From the NCBI GenBank assembly GCA_010093605.1, contig MU004186.1:1778616-1842615 (forward strand): a DNA stretch of 64,000 nucleotides, read 5' to 3'. The notes under the pieces were generated by a model. The model was not told where the DNA came from. It ran no database searches and saw only the letters and a program-made list of their open reading frames with translations. Each line of letters opens with the position of its first letter. Within the stretch, counting starts at the first letter, position 1. A program made the translations under genes and the position numbers. This document shows positions 23,651 through 35,124 of this stretch, in pieces. Source of the DNA: Lophium mytilinum. Taxonomy: Eukaryota; Ascomycota; Dothideomycetes; Mytilinidiales; Mytilinidiaceae.

Positions 23651-25098
23651 GTGTGCTCTGTGAATCCAATCTCTGCTTTCAAAGCTCCAGTTCGCACTCA
23701 GATCCGTCGTCCCGTGGCTTTCAATCAGTTGGCGGTCGACACCGGGAATCCCTCGGGGCAGCGTTCGACGCTTCGCAGTACGCAGTACGCGGTTACTATC
23801 GTCCTCAAAATCTTCAAAAATCACCAACGCGCAGCGTCTCTTCCTTTCAAACACACAAAAACAGAGAGAGGTAGGTAGCTATGTATGAGGCAGGGAACCA
23901 TCACACTCTCGGGCGCCCTCGGGACTGTTATAAATCAACAAGGCCATGCAGGTGTGACTGGGGGGCCAAAGCTTTTCGCGCAATCAACAAATCATGACCT
24001 CACACGCGTGCATGAGAAAGCAGGGTAGCTGGCGCGGTTGACTCGCTGTCGGCCAATGAGATGGGGAGAGGCAGAGACAAGCTCCCGCTGGGCGCAGAAG
24101 CGATTCCGCGAGCAGCCGGAGGGAGGTGGGGCGGAGATCGGCGGTGTGGGTGGTGACTTGTAGGGTGAATTGTAGGGTGAACAGCGCAGTGCTAGTGCAC
24201 GAGGTGGGCGGTAGTGCAGAGCTTTACTATGGTATCCGGCGTATCTTTTGTATGTGGGGACTGAGGCAACGTCAGCAACAGGGAATTAAAACACAGACCA
24301 ATACAAGGGTTTTCACCAATCGACTCTTCAGCATTTACCTTACCGCGCAGCCGTGCGCTTACCGAGATGAAAACGCCACAGTCTCCACATACAAAAGATA
24401 CGCCGGATACCATAGTAAGGGTTTAGAGGTGTGCAGAGATTTGCGAGAGACATGGTTGAAGGGATTGGAATGCGCTATAAGAGCTGGAGGGGTTGGAGGA
24501 GCGCAGAGGAAGCATGGATGAGAGTGGTGTTCAGGCCTCCTCTCTCGTGCGAGATGTGACCCAACACTCGGAACATTCGGCAAGGCTGGATGCCACCGTT
24601 GGCCTTCCGCGGCCCTAGCTCCGCTTTCAATACATATCAATAAAGCACGCTCGCCCTTCGTCACGCGATCCGGAGAGCCCTATTCTATCTTTGTGTGCAT
24701 CACGCTGAGATCGTCGATTCATGCTCCAGGGAGATGCAAATGTTGGGAAATGGGTTCCATCGTCGTGTCACGAGAGGTCCGGGGCGGGAGTTTACCAGGT
24801 ATAACATATGCAGTGCCGAATGCCGATGCAGGTCATCGGCGATGGCTCAAGGATGTATCGACACATCGACATGTTCATTGGGATATCGGATGTCTACTTG
24901 GGGTCCTGGAGGTAGAGTCGGAGCGACATCACCTGCGCATATCTTCATAAGATCTTTCACCCTCATCGCCTTTCATACAAACACACGTTAACTGAACGTA
25001 GATACTCTCGAGATCTATAGTGTCTTAGAAAGACAATATTAACAAGTACTCCAGCAAGAAAAAGAAATTGTGTCCCCTATGAACGTCCGATTCTCGAC
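23651..25098. other. Gene-free interval containing a MITE-like palindrome
   Basis: No gene supported. The only clear structure is the inverted repeat at 24224-24418, listed separately. Confidence 0.5.
24224..24418. mobile_element. MITE-like element with 40-bp terminal inverted repeats
   Basis: The left arm 24224-24263 and right arm 24379-24418 are reverse complements with one mismatch in 40 bases (GGGGAC against GTCTCC). They enclose 115 bp without coding capacity. If the ends are taken as CTATGGTATCCGG...CCGGATACCATAG (24227-24415), both are bordered by TA, the target-site duplication of Tc1/mariner elements; since TA is itself palindromic, the border could equally be part of the arms. No transposase is present, so this would be a non-autonomous copy. 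Confidence 0.7.
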
Positions 25099-26178
25099 CT
25101 AAGCAAAGTTGTACACGGGAATACCGTACTGTCATAGGTCAGCTTATAGCAAAAGAGGCCGGGATAATAGAGTTACTCACGTTTAGCGGGTTATTGAACC
25201 TGAAGCCTCTATCCAAACCACTGATCTGCTTGATCTCCTCCTCGCTCAGATCAAAGCTCGTTACGTCCAAGTTCTCCAACAACCGATCCTGCGTATTACT
25301 CTTGGGAATCACCGCAATCCCCCGTTGCGTGCTCCACCTCAACAACACCTGTGCCGCCGTCTTCCGATGTCGGTTTGCAATCGTAGTGATGACGGCGTGG
25401 TCAAACAGCAGCTCGATCGACTGCGCGAGATCCATATCACAGTCGCGGAACGACTGAGGGCCGAATGACGAGTATCCCGTTACTGCAATCCCGTGGCTCT
25501 TGCAGAGATCGAGGAGCGACTGCTGGAGAAGGTACGGGTGATGCTCGACCTGCACAACAGCCGGCTTGGTCTTCGCATATGTGAAAAGATCGAGCAGAAG
25601 TGCGCCGGTGTAGTTGCTCACGCCAATGTTCTTCGCCAGGCCCGCCGGGATGAGTGCTTCCATGGCTTCCCACGTGCTCTGTAGGCTCGCCTTGCCGTGC
25701 TCCACTTTGGTGCCTGCGTCGTCGAAGTACCAGCCCGGCGGGTACCGTACCTTAGGGTCCACATACTTCAGCGAGACCGGGAAGTGGATGTAGTAGAGGT
25801 CGAAGTAATCGACGTCCCAGTCGGCGAGTTGCTTGCGGACGATGGGCTCGACTTGTTCCGGGTCGTGGAAGGAGTTCCAGAGCTTGCTGATGATGAAGAG
25901 TTCGGAGCGCTTGACAAGGCCGTCTTTGATGGCGCGGGCTACGCCCTCGCCGCCTTCTTTCTCGTTACCGTAGTCTATGGTGTGTTTAGTGAGGTGAATA
26001 GGTAAGGTTATGTATACGCACCACATGCGCCATCGAATAGCCTGTATCCATCCTTTATGGCTCGGTATATTACGTCTGCGCACGTAGCATTGTCCATCTT
26101 CCACATGCCCAACCCTACTTGGGGCATCTCAGCGCCATTTGCTAGCTTGATCTTTGGAGTCTGAACGTCTGTAGCCAT
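25099..26178 (-). CDS. XYL1: NAD(P)H-dependent D-xylose reductase (aldo/keto reductase family 2)
   Basis: Reduces D-xylose to xylitol in the cytosol, the first step of fungal pentose catabolism. Exons (minus strand): 26178-26022, 25974-25181, 25128-25099; phase closes, 326 residues. The AKR catalytic tetrad is visible: Asp in RLFDGACDYGNE, Tyr in the same block, Lys in ISKLWN and His in YYIHFPV. GVSNYTG and the [14 protein letters not shown] cofactor loop are typical of yeast and mould xylose reductases. The last exon encodes only YGIPVYNFA; without it the frame would run into the intron and give a false tail after NPLN. Start is the ATG before [14 protein letters not shown]. Substrate is inferred from family resemblance; glycerol or other sugar reductase activity remains possible. 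Confidence 0.88.
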
Positions 26179-27245
26179 GTTTCCTTGTGTGTGTTGGGAT
26201 ATTGTCCGAAGAAGAGTATGTCTTGGAAGTCGAGTATGGTACAAATGAAAAATTGAAGAAATGTCGGAGGGCTGTTGGGTCCTTATAACGCGTCGTGGAC
26301 AGCGCCATTACAAGATACGGCCATGGTCCCACCCTGTGGTAGAAGCGTTTTGCCGGACTTTTTATTTACCATCTCATGATGATTAGTTCCAGTGACCTGA
26401 CTACCCGGTTGGCATCTATTGGCCAGTGAAGTGCCGCAACGGCGTGACTACGGATGAAGAGTTTCAGACGGATTATAGAGAAAATCGAAGAGAGATTCAT
26501 CTTGGAGGTTGTTTTCGACCATATTGTCGATCGGCTCTGCTTCAATGAAAGACTAGTAGTTCCGCTTTTCTCCAATCTTCAGGCTCGTCTATGGACCTTC
26601 TATTGATTATATTCAGTTCTTCGTATGTATTTGTCTAATTCGTGACAGCTGATGTCCCACTACCCCGCCACGAGAAGTTCTTTGCCGGCTAAATAGACTG
26701 TTGGCGCCGGTTAAATTCGACTAGAAATCTTTACCATATTAAATGGGACCTCCTTGGACCGTAGAGCTTCCTTCAGCTTGCAAAGGTGGATGGAATTATT
26801 GATTAGACTTGTATGCGCGTTTGTTTGCCTATGTAGGTCTCCAATTGATCTATGCTGGACAACAAAGACGCATTTGTTCTACTTTCACTGCGCATGAAAT
26901 ATCTGCTCAGGCAATGCGGGCCTCGAATGTCCTCTATAAGGCTTTTGTTCACAAGGGGTTAGGCTGCGATGTCACCGTACTGCTTAGAACCGAAGAAAAT
27001 TTGTGTATAGGATGAGTGTTGAGCAAGGCTCGACGATGTTAGAAGGGCCGAAGTTTCCAGCTCCCAAAGTGAACTAGGACTAGGGGGGTTTAGCGATGAC
27101 GTAACGTGTTTCACATCGCTGCTTCCAAGCTTTCCTCACGAGACTCCCAGCCTTCTTATCAACAACACAGCTCTACATTTCCTGTTCAATCATCAGATCC
27201 ACACTCAAAACCACCTATCCTCCACTCTAAAACCTCAGCTCAACA
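26179..27245. other. Gene-free interval
   Basis: Holds the divergent promoters of XYL1 and the small Cys-rich gene. AT-rich around 26560-27000. No repeat or gene recognised. Confidence 0.45.
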
Positions 27246-27527
27246 ATGTCTCCCTCGCAACCCCCCCAGGCTCATCTCGCCCAACCCACTGCCAACCGCG
27301 AGATCGAGGCATCTCAGCCGCAGACCCAGCAGCCCATGCGAATGAGTACGCTACTCCCTCGATTCCCTCTATACTTTCTTCCACTGACCTCACCAGTGCA
27401 ACAAGACCCCCAAGCCGAACAAAAGACCGTCGGAATGCGCGGAGGCGACGGGCGTGGTGGAATGTGTCCTGGACGCTTTTGCTTCTGCGTCCCGTGCCCG
27501 CTGCCTTGCGATTTCTGTATTATCTAA
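27246..27527 (+). CDS. Small Cys-rich fungal protein with CPGRFCFCVPCPLPCDFCII tail
   Basis: Exons 27246-27345 and 27397-27527, phase closes across a 51-bp intron, 76 residues. The first half is hydrophilic (Gln/Pro/Ala), followed by MRGGDGRGGM and a tail of six cysteines ending in two isoleucines at the stop. I have an impression of similar tails in other small fungal proteins; the dense Cys next to hydrophobic residues suggests palmitoylated membrane attachment or metal binding, which is inference. There is no signal peptide. Confidence 0.7.
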   Translation: MSPSQPPQAHLAQPTANREIEASQPQTQQPMRMSTLLPRFPLYFLPLTSPVQQDPQAEQKTVGMRGGDGRGGMCPGRFCFCVPCPLPCDFCII

Positions 27528-27825
27528 GCGGTTTCAATGCAGAATCGCTGCACGACGGCGGATCGAGTGTGTATTGGCGGTAATGGCGTTTTGAGCTTTG
27601 CGGATTACATCAATCAAGAGCGATCCTGAAACGGAGTTAGGTACGAGGATGTTGGAGGTCAATTGGCTCTATGAAGAAAGCCCACTATTGAATATACTCA
27701 TTTCAAATCCATACAATGGCTCGTCACACATCCGTGTACACTTATCTTCCGCTGCTTGTAGCTCCTCGAAACATCCTTGGAGCTCCTAATTCTGTTGATT
27801 GGAACAGTTCCGGTGCCTAATGTCG

Positions 27826-28112
27826 GAACAACTAAACGTCAATACTCACTGTCATTTAGATTTTGACACGAACCAGAGCCGCAGGTCCAGTATCAGTTCC
27901 GCTAGTCATTCGGTCCGTAAAGCCAAATCAAGCTGTCAATGTAAGGTCAAACGAATGTGTTAGCTACCCTACAATCCTCCACCTTTTCTCTTTCATAAAT
28001 TTCAATCAATCCCTGGTCATGTACAGAACCTTGTCCGTTTCAATGTAACTCATCCTCGCCGCTATCCTCACTGCACCACATGAACAGAACGTCCCCCTTA
28101 ATCCCCTCCATC
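27826..28112 (+). repeat. Dispersed ~280-bp repeat, copy B
   Basis: Homologous to the reverse complement of 15202-15480. Shares ACGTCAATACTCACT near 27836 and the block GGTCAAACGAATGTGTTAGCT near 27945-27965, then AATCCTCCA.CTTTTC, CAGAACCT and CTATCCTCACT.CACCAC in the same order. Its right end coincides with the stop codon of the SnoaL-like gene. On the minus strand it has a 17-codon frame (MTSGTDTGPAALVRV...) matching that of copy A. Confidence 0.75.
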
Positions 28113-28725
28113 ACTCCGCCTTCCCAAAATACGGCACCTCAACCTTCGGTCCCAAATTCGTTACAATACTATGCTTAAGCTTCCACTTCCCATCCTCCAG
28201 CACCCACTGATCATCGCACTGCTCATAAATCCGATACGTCTTCTCCGGATCCTCTAGCGCCTTTGGATCCCACTGCGAGAAAATAAGACTACCACCCCCC
28301 AACGTCAGCATCCCTCTATCGACCCAACCGCAAACAAAGCAACAACAACTAAGGAATCAAACGTACTACGAATACACATGCGCCTTCCCCCGATCCACCG
28401 CATCCACAAGCGAATTTGGCACGTTATGCGCGACCAGCTTGTCCTTCCACGCGACTTTCAGCCCGTCGATGATGGCCTGCAGGCTCGTGTAGACGCCGCC
28501 TTTGCCCGCGCCGAGCGCGGAGCTGTCGTAGTAGATGTCGGTTGTCATGTAATTGCTGAGGGCGGTCCAGTTCTTGGTGTCGAGGGCGTGGGCGAGGCCG
28601 TACTCGGCTTGGGCGAGCTGGGTGTCCCAGATGGCTTTTTGGGCGTCGGTGGTGCTGGTAGTGGTGAGGGGGATGGCGGTGGTGAGGAGGGGGAGGAGGA
28701 GGAGGGTGGTTGTGAGGAGATGCAT
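28111..28725 (-). CDS. Secreted SnoaL-like (NTF2-fold) domain protein
   Basis: Exons (minus strand) 28725-28370 and 28315-28111, phase closes, 186 residues. The N-terminus MHLLTTTLLLLPLLTTAIPL is a signal peptide. The body (WDTQLAQAEYGLAHALDTKNWTALSNYMTTDIYYDSSAL) has the SnoaL/NTF2-like opening helix followed by the D-containing strand, and the end (YRIYEQCDDQWVLEDGKWKLKHSIV) the closing sheet. Extracellular or vacuolar small-molecule enzyme or binding protein; substrate unknown. The splice choice joins HVYS to GMLTLGGG; alternative acceptors create a stop. Confidence 0.75.
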
Positions 28726-29699
28726 TTTGGGGGGTTGGGGAGGGGGTTAGGGGGTTGGATGGGGAGTGTGGGAGGGGTGTGGGTTGTGAGAGGAGAGTGT
28801 GCGGGTGTTTTTATATCTTTTCTTCCCTTCCCTTCTCTTCCGTCTCTCTTCTCCAATCCCTCAACCATTTTCTCGTCTGCACTCCAGCGCGCGCCGCGCG
28901 GGAACACTACGATATCACCCTTCTCGACGGCGTCGTTGTAGAACTCACGGTCGCGTAGTCATTGGTCACCGCACGAGCTTTTACGAGATGGAAATCTAGT
29001 GTCTCAACCTGTGTCTACGAGATCGACGGCCAGCTCACTAAGAACACTATTCTCATTCTCGCGGCGAGGTGCACATGTAGCTGGTTCCTGACCCGCGGCG
29101 CAGCATGGCTGGAACAGCGCTGGTTGCACAGCGTCGGCCCCGCGGGCCCGGTTCGAGATGGTTTTTGTGGGGCGTGTATGGCTTTCGGAGGTTCCGTGAT
29201 GCAAGGGGCGGGTGGGTGGTGGTGGTTTCCTGGGGGTAAAGGGGTGGGGATGTAGGGGTTTGGAGAAATGGATTTGATATGAGATAGAAACCGAGGGTTT
29301 ACGATGCCTTTGCCAGAAAATTGGGAGCGGGATAGTGGGTCGAGGCTGCCAGAGGATGGATACTCTCGGCCGCCTTGATGTTACTGTCACACTGTGGGCT
29401 GCGTCTGCGAGCAGGAGAGGTTGTACTGCTTACGTCGAGGTGGTGGCGAGCTCATTTCATAGAGCCCTCGGGATAATTTTGTCACTTCTCAACTTAATTG
29501 TGAACTATCGTGCATTGGACATTCTGGCCACAGAGTCAGGTTTCTTTATAATATAGCGTTCTATTTAGTAGTAATACGTCTAATCCTAGAACGTGCCAGT
29601 AGGGCAATACCCAAATCCGCTATCTTACAAGCCATGCATATCTCAAGGCTAACCGCTCTATGCTCATACACTTCCAAAAATCTCCTTTCCTTTCCCACC
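28726..29699. other. Gene-free interval
   Basis: SnoaL gene promoter (G-rich on the plus strand to about 28800) and the permease 3' flank. Nothing else recognised. Confidence 0.45.
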
Positions 29700-31818
29700 C
29701 TACTCCCCCTTCCACCCCTCAACCAACACCACAGGCCCCTTATACACATGCCTCGCACGCACCGCATAATCCACCGCCGCAATCACCGCCACGCCCACAA
29801 ACATCACAACCGCCCAATTAAAATCCACGGCTGTCACCGGCGTCGCATTCGGCCAAAAGCACCAAAAGAACGCATACAGACTATACAGAAACCCGCCAAT
29901 GTTGACCGGCACGCCCCACCGCCCCAGACTCCACCGGCACTTGGGCAGCAGCTCAGGATGCTGGATGCGGCGGTAGAGCACGCAGCCGATGCTGAAGACG
30001 TACGTGATCATCAGCGAGACGACGTTGAGCGAGATGATGGCGTTGAAGGCGACATCGGAGCCGATGTTGATGAGTGAGAGGGCGATGGTAATGGCGGAGG
30101 TGACGGTGACGGCGTTGGCGGGGACTTGGAGTGAGGGTGAGACGTGGCCGATCCACGAGCTGAAGGGGAGGCCGTGGTCGCGGGCAAAGGCCCAGGTTTG
30201 GCGGGAGGTGGATAGGTTGAAGGAGACAGTGCCGGCGAAGATGAGTATGGTGGGAATGACGTTGAGAGCTGCGACGCCGCCGGAGGAGACGGCTTGGCGG
30301 AAGACCTGATGTGGGAGGTTAGGGGGCGTTCGGAGGGCTGGCTATGCAGGGGGGACTTACCCAGATGTGGGGGTAGTAGGTTGGGTGGTGCAGAGCGGCG
30401 TCGACGTCTGTCATCATGAACATATAGGAGATGAGAAAGACGAGCCCGAGAGCTCCATTGAGGATATAGGCTGATACCATAGCCCTAAAGAGAGTTGAGT
30501 GTTAGATGCACGTAGTCAAGGGTTAGTTCGAGATTGAAACTTACCTCGGAACTGTGATTCCAGCATCTTTGATTTCTTCAGACATATGAGCTGCAGCATC
30601 AGAGCCTGCGTGATGGATTAGCGGTAAGCTTATGACGGTTTCGCCGGAAAAGAGACGTACAAATGCAGGCGTAAATGGCACTGATCTGTCCAACCATCAA
30701 GCTCAAGCCCATTGTCGACCAGCCGCCCTCGTTGGTAAACTGCGTAAAGGTCGTTTTGGCACTATTGCGCGGTGCGAGCACCCATAGCACAATTATAATA
30801 GCCAGAAATCCACAAACATGGATGACTAGCATGATGTTCTGAACTAGAGGCATAGTCTTGGTGCCGTAGACGTTCAGGGCCCACACAATCACAGTAACAG
30901 CAATGACCATCAAGGTGCCTGTAAATAACTCAATGGGCTGTCAAGGAGTGGGGCAAGGGATAGCCACCTTGATAATTTGTGGGAGTGTAACTAGGTGTAT
31001 TAGTATATAGAAGTCATCAGTGTTTGAATCATCTTACCTCGGATACATGACAATGGCACAAGACTGGATCAGAGTTCCAACGAGAAATGGGCCAGAAGTA
31101 GTTCCTGCCTGCCATGATAGGGTTGACATCCATCCTGCTGCGCGTCAGGAGGCTTCTTTGTAGGTGGATTGGGGCATACACGCAAAGGTGACGTACCAAT
31201 AAAATAGCTCATGCTCTTCTGGAATCGAGGAGGTGCGAACTCAGACACCCAATGGTACTGCCCACCAGACGTACTGAAAAACTTTAGCGGATTATCTTTT
31301 ACACTGAGTATCGCGAAGCACATACGGAGCCATTGAAGCCATTTCGGCCAATGCAGCCATGACGAAGCTAAAACCAATAAAAGTCCAGATAAAGGACCAG
31401 ATCAAACCGGCAACTCCGCCATCCGTGAGACCTTGGGTGGTGGCACTAACATTCCATCAGTGTGTGCCCCGGAAAAGCCAGGAACACAGGTCTAGAGTAT
31501 ACACTCACGTCATTAAGACTTCCCATGTTCCTTGCAAAATCACAGTGAAGGCTATCGCAGAGAGTGGACGATAGTTTCTCTAATTCACATCAGCAAATGT
31601 TAACTATATCAAGGCGTGGGATGTACCCTAAGTTCTTGGACCTTTCCCATACGGCCCATATCAACTTGATCATTACGGGTATGACCTCTGTTGAAGTCAT
31701 GGTACTCATCGTCTACTTCTTCGCCAGTGTTCTGATTGGGAAGAGCGGCAATAACAACCTCAGGATAGGGTTTCTGGAGCTCATGAGAGCCAGCATCAGA
31801 AGACGAAGAGGCAGCCAT
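29700..31818 (-). CDS. Amino-acid/GABA or choline permease (APC superfamily)
   Basis: Plasma-membrane H+ symporter for GABA, choline or amino acids. Exons (minus strand): 31818-31627, 31579-31509, 31445-31326, 31273-31197, 31134-31038, 30990-30968, 30918-30661, 30605-30545, 30484-30361, 30305-29700; phase closes through nine introns, 542 residues with about 12 helices. Seen: MGKVQELRRNYRPLSAIAF before helix 1, PTSGGQYHWVSEFAP, CSDAAAHMSEEIKDAGITVPRAM (the fungal GABA-permease signature after helix 6) and ARDHGLPFSSWIGHVSPSLQVPANAV. Exon 6 is only 23 nt. The region normally reading QRWHGTL in this family is shortened here to NYQGTL. Substrate cannot be fixed between UGA4-like and HNM1-like. 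Confidence 0.88.
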
Positions 31819-33309
31819 GACACGCAAATGGAAAAATACGAAACGCAGGAGACCAGCGCACGAAGGAATACGGATATTGAATAGAACAAAAAGCGGGAAG
31901 CGAAGGGATGGGGTTGAAGAACGAACTGGCGGGAAGGGTCCGCGCTGGTCGTGACAAGGGCACTGCACCCACTGCTATGGCTGCCGGGCTCCTCACGGGA
32001 GGCAATCCATGGTATCCCTCGGTCCCTTGGTCGCTCAATGGCACTGCGAGTACCATAGTACGGGCGTGTCGCATGGCTGGCGGCGGGCGTACCAAGTAGC
32101 AGTTGCGTAAACAGCGGACGTTGAGCTTCGAACGGTTGCTCCAGCCAATCGTCTTAGCAGCTGTCCCTGATAGAAAGCCACTGGAACAACCTGCCGAGGG
32201 CGAGAAAAGGCGAAGAATTGTGAATTGAGTGCTGCAATTGGGTCGAACCCAGTGCCGTCTGAGGATGCGCCTCTCGTATGCATCCAGCCCGCCCCAAAAT
32301 CTGACACTCTGGCTGCTAGTGCTCCGGCGCTAGCAAACTCTATCGTGCATCTTGATTGAGGTCGTAACGTGCCGTGCGTGCTACCAACCTTCGGCATGTG
32401 GGAGAGCTTGACCCGCAGAAGAGTGCATGGCGCCGTGATCCGAGACTGGGGCGAGTGCTGAAGCAGATTCTTCTTTACCAAGAGGTATCAACGATATCCC
32501 AGCGCTGGCAAACTTCCCCGAGTATAAAGTAGCAGTCCTTAATCCATGCGAGATTCCATTTCAAAATTTCTTGCCAACAGGCACATCTTCTCTCCGAGCT
32601 TCCTCACTGCTTCTGGTCCCTGGACATTAAAAGAAATTATAAGCCTGTGAGCCGACAAGTTCGACCCGCCGGACAGCTCTCCAGGCTGCCTCAGAGGGTG
32701 CATCGGATTGGCACTTCATGCAACAGAAGCGTGGCTGGAGGCTAGACCACCACGGCACGTACCGACAGCTGCCGCGTGGGAATCTTCCCGTCCCTAGGTC
32801 GCACATCAGCTCTAGTTGATATGGTTCGTCTGTTCCTGCCCACCCGAACGGCAATGTGCAAGCCACTGTTGAGATCGCGCCCAAAAACCGCGTGCCGCTC
32901 TCACCACATTCTCCATAAGTACGATGACTGATGGACGCATTTGCAACACGAGGACGCCCCTTCCGTGTCGGCCCGGCTCCCAAGAGTCTTCGCCGCACCG
33001 GTCCTTGCATTTCCTTGACCATCGACGAACTCTAATTTCTGCCTAAGCTCTGTTCGCGGCGGGACCTGCCTCGTGGGGTCCATCTGGACAGACCGCGCGG
33101 TAGATCTCAGGCGTTTCAATGGCGGCCTTGTCCCGTGAAGCCAATTTACTATTCTTTCCCCCGCCACTTACCTAGACCAAGTAGGCCATGAGCAATGGGT
33201 GGATACAAGTACTCATCGAGTCTCCACAATTAGCGACTTTTGCGCCCAAAAGGCCCTGTTTGTTAAGACCTTCGAGTTCACCGTACTGCAGTCCCTCCTG
33301 GACAACAAC
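31819..33309. other. Gene-free interval between divergent membrane-protein genes
   Basis: 1.5 kb shared by the promoters of the permease and the rhodopsin-like gene. Frames of up to 148 codons have no domain. No repeats noticed. Confidence 0.45.
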
Positions 33310-35124
33310 ATGGCGGACCAACTTCTGTCTCCTATTCCACCGCCCTACTTTATCACGCCGACCGACAAACGGGGCCTCGTAGTAGTCATTACGGCCCTCA
33401 CTCTCGCGTTCGTGTGGACGTGTTTGATTGTACGGCTATATCTGCGTGTGAAGGTGAAGGAGTGGAAAGCCGACGATTACTTCCTCGTTGCTGCAACAGT
33501 GAGTAGATGGGCTAGGAAAAATCTGAACGCGCCCCTGACACATGCAGGTATTCGACACTATACAGTCTGCAGTACTTTTTCATCAAGCAGACCATGGCTA
33601 CGGCAGTTCATTGAAGTCCCTCTCTGCCTCTAATCTGAGAGCTATCGGCAAGGTACGTAGATCGCGACGATCGATCTCATCCCCACGATCCCCACGCGAG
33701 TCATCTCGCATGCCACGATGCGGCCCCTTGTTTCTCCAACGACCTTCTATCACAGCCCACCCACACCTGTTCAAATACATTTTCTTGTATCTAATATCGA
33801 GTAGGCCGACTTCGCGTCCCAGATACTCTATATTTTTACCCTTCTTCTCTCAAAGGGCGCAATCTTGTTCCTGTATCTTCGTCTCTCGCCGAACCGCAAC
33901 CATGCCTGGGCCTCGTGGGCGATGCTGGGTGTCTCGTCATTCTGGTTCATCCTCTCCGTGATCTTGATATCCGTTCATTGCAGTCCCTTCCAGTTCTGGA
34001 CCGATGGTGCTTCGCAGTGCGGAAACATGGTGAGATCCGACATTTCCTCCGTTACTCCCATTTTCTTCACTACTCCTATCACTCCCACTGCCTTTACTGC
34101 CTTTACTCCTATTACTCGCTTTATTGCTTTTACTGCTTTTACTCCGATTACTCCGATTACTCCGATTACTCGCTTTACTGCTTTTACTGCTTTTACTCCC
34201 ATTACTCCCATTACTCCCATTACTCCCATTACTCGCTTTACTCCTATTACTCCCATTACTCCTATTACTCCCATTACTCCCATTACTNNNNNNNNNNTTA
34301 CTCCCATTACTCCCATTACTCCCATTACTCCCATTACTCCTATTACTCCCATTACTCCCATTACTCCCATTACTCCCATTACTCCCATTACTTATTTCAC
34401 TCACTCGTCTCCATAGTTCATCCGCTGGCAAGTCATCGGCGCCATAGACATAACCACCGAATTCGCCATCTTCTTCATCTCCGTCTTCCTCGTCGCCAGA
34501 CTTAACATGCCCACCCGCTCCAAACTCACCGTCATCATGGCTTTCAGCGCGCGTCTCCCTGTAATCGCCGCCGCCGCCATCCGCCTGAATTATATCCACG
34601 CCGTCTTCCACTCCCCCGACCCCTCTCTCGCCGCGTCCTACGCCTCTGTGGCCACCCAATGGCAGCTTGGCTACGCAATCATGGCCAGCACAATTTCCGG
34701 CCTTGGGCCCTTCTTACGCCCCTTCGCGAAGAGCTTCAGCACCCACTACCAAGTAGGCCCCGGCGGAGTTGGACAGTCCGCGAACTCAGGCTCGAACTCG
34801 CATGCCCACTCCCGCTCCCACGCGTCGTTCGCACTGGCCTCACTCTCCTCTAAAAGCGCAGTCGTCGGCAGACGGTTCGGCAGCCGCTCTCACTCGCCAG
34901 TACTTGCGTTGGGGACGACAGGGAGTGATCTCCCTCTGAAACTTCGTCCAGAGCGGGTGGGACAGGAGGTGGACATCCGGCATGTAGCCTCGAGTACGCT
35001 GGAGGGGGACGAGGAAAGAGCGAGCTTGCAGAGTAATGATAGTAGGCGGATGATTATTACGAAGAAGATGCAGTGGAGTGTTGATCACGAAGCTGCGAGT
35101 TTTAGGGGGACCGGAGAAAAATAA
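33310..35124 (+). CDS. Fungal rhodopsin-like integral membrane protein (SAT4 family)
   Basis: Exons 33310-33498, 33548-33652, 33805-34029, 34417-35124; all junctions are phase 0, 408 residues. Seven helices can be traced: VVVITALTLAFVWTCLIVRLYLR, a second in the ADDYFLVAATVF region, ILYIFTLLLSKGAILFLYLRL, AMLGVSSFWFILSVILISV, IGAIDITTEFAIFFISVFLV, FSARLPVIAAAAIRL and LGYAIMASTISGLGPFLRPF. FQFW and CGNMF...RW match the conserved loop of the family (PF20684-type). The C-terminal ~130 residues are Ser-rich and cytosolic. Members are orphan receptor-like or transporter-like proteins. The third intron (34030-34416) is filled with a 9-bp satellite and contains 10 unknown bases. Confidence 0.82.
34030..34416 (+). 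repeat. 9-bp satellite (TTACTCCCA)n inside an intron
   Basis: Begins with a GTGAGA donor and ends CCATAG. From about 34060 it is built of variants of TTACTCC(C/T)A, most regular at 34195-34390. The 387-bp length is a multiple of three and the frame of exon 3 stays open across it until the TAG of the acceptor. Ten N bases (34288-34297) interrupt the array, so the true copy number is unknown. Confidence 0.9.
34288..34297. other. Assembly gap (10 N)
   Basis: Unresolved bases in the middle of the satellite; probably a collapsed repeat rather than missing coding sequence. Confidence 0.95.

Noticed and set aside
32225-32300. GGGTTCGACCC (minus strand), resembling a tRNA T-arm
   Set aside because: No matching acceptor, D or anticodon stems could be drawn around it.
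33915-34505. Long open frames in several readings over the satellite
   Set aside because: A 9-bp repeat without stop words is open in many frames; flanking family sequence shows it is an intron.
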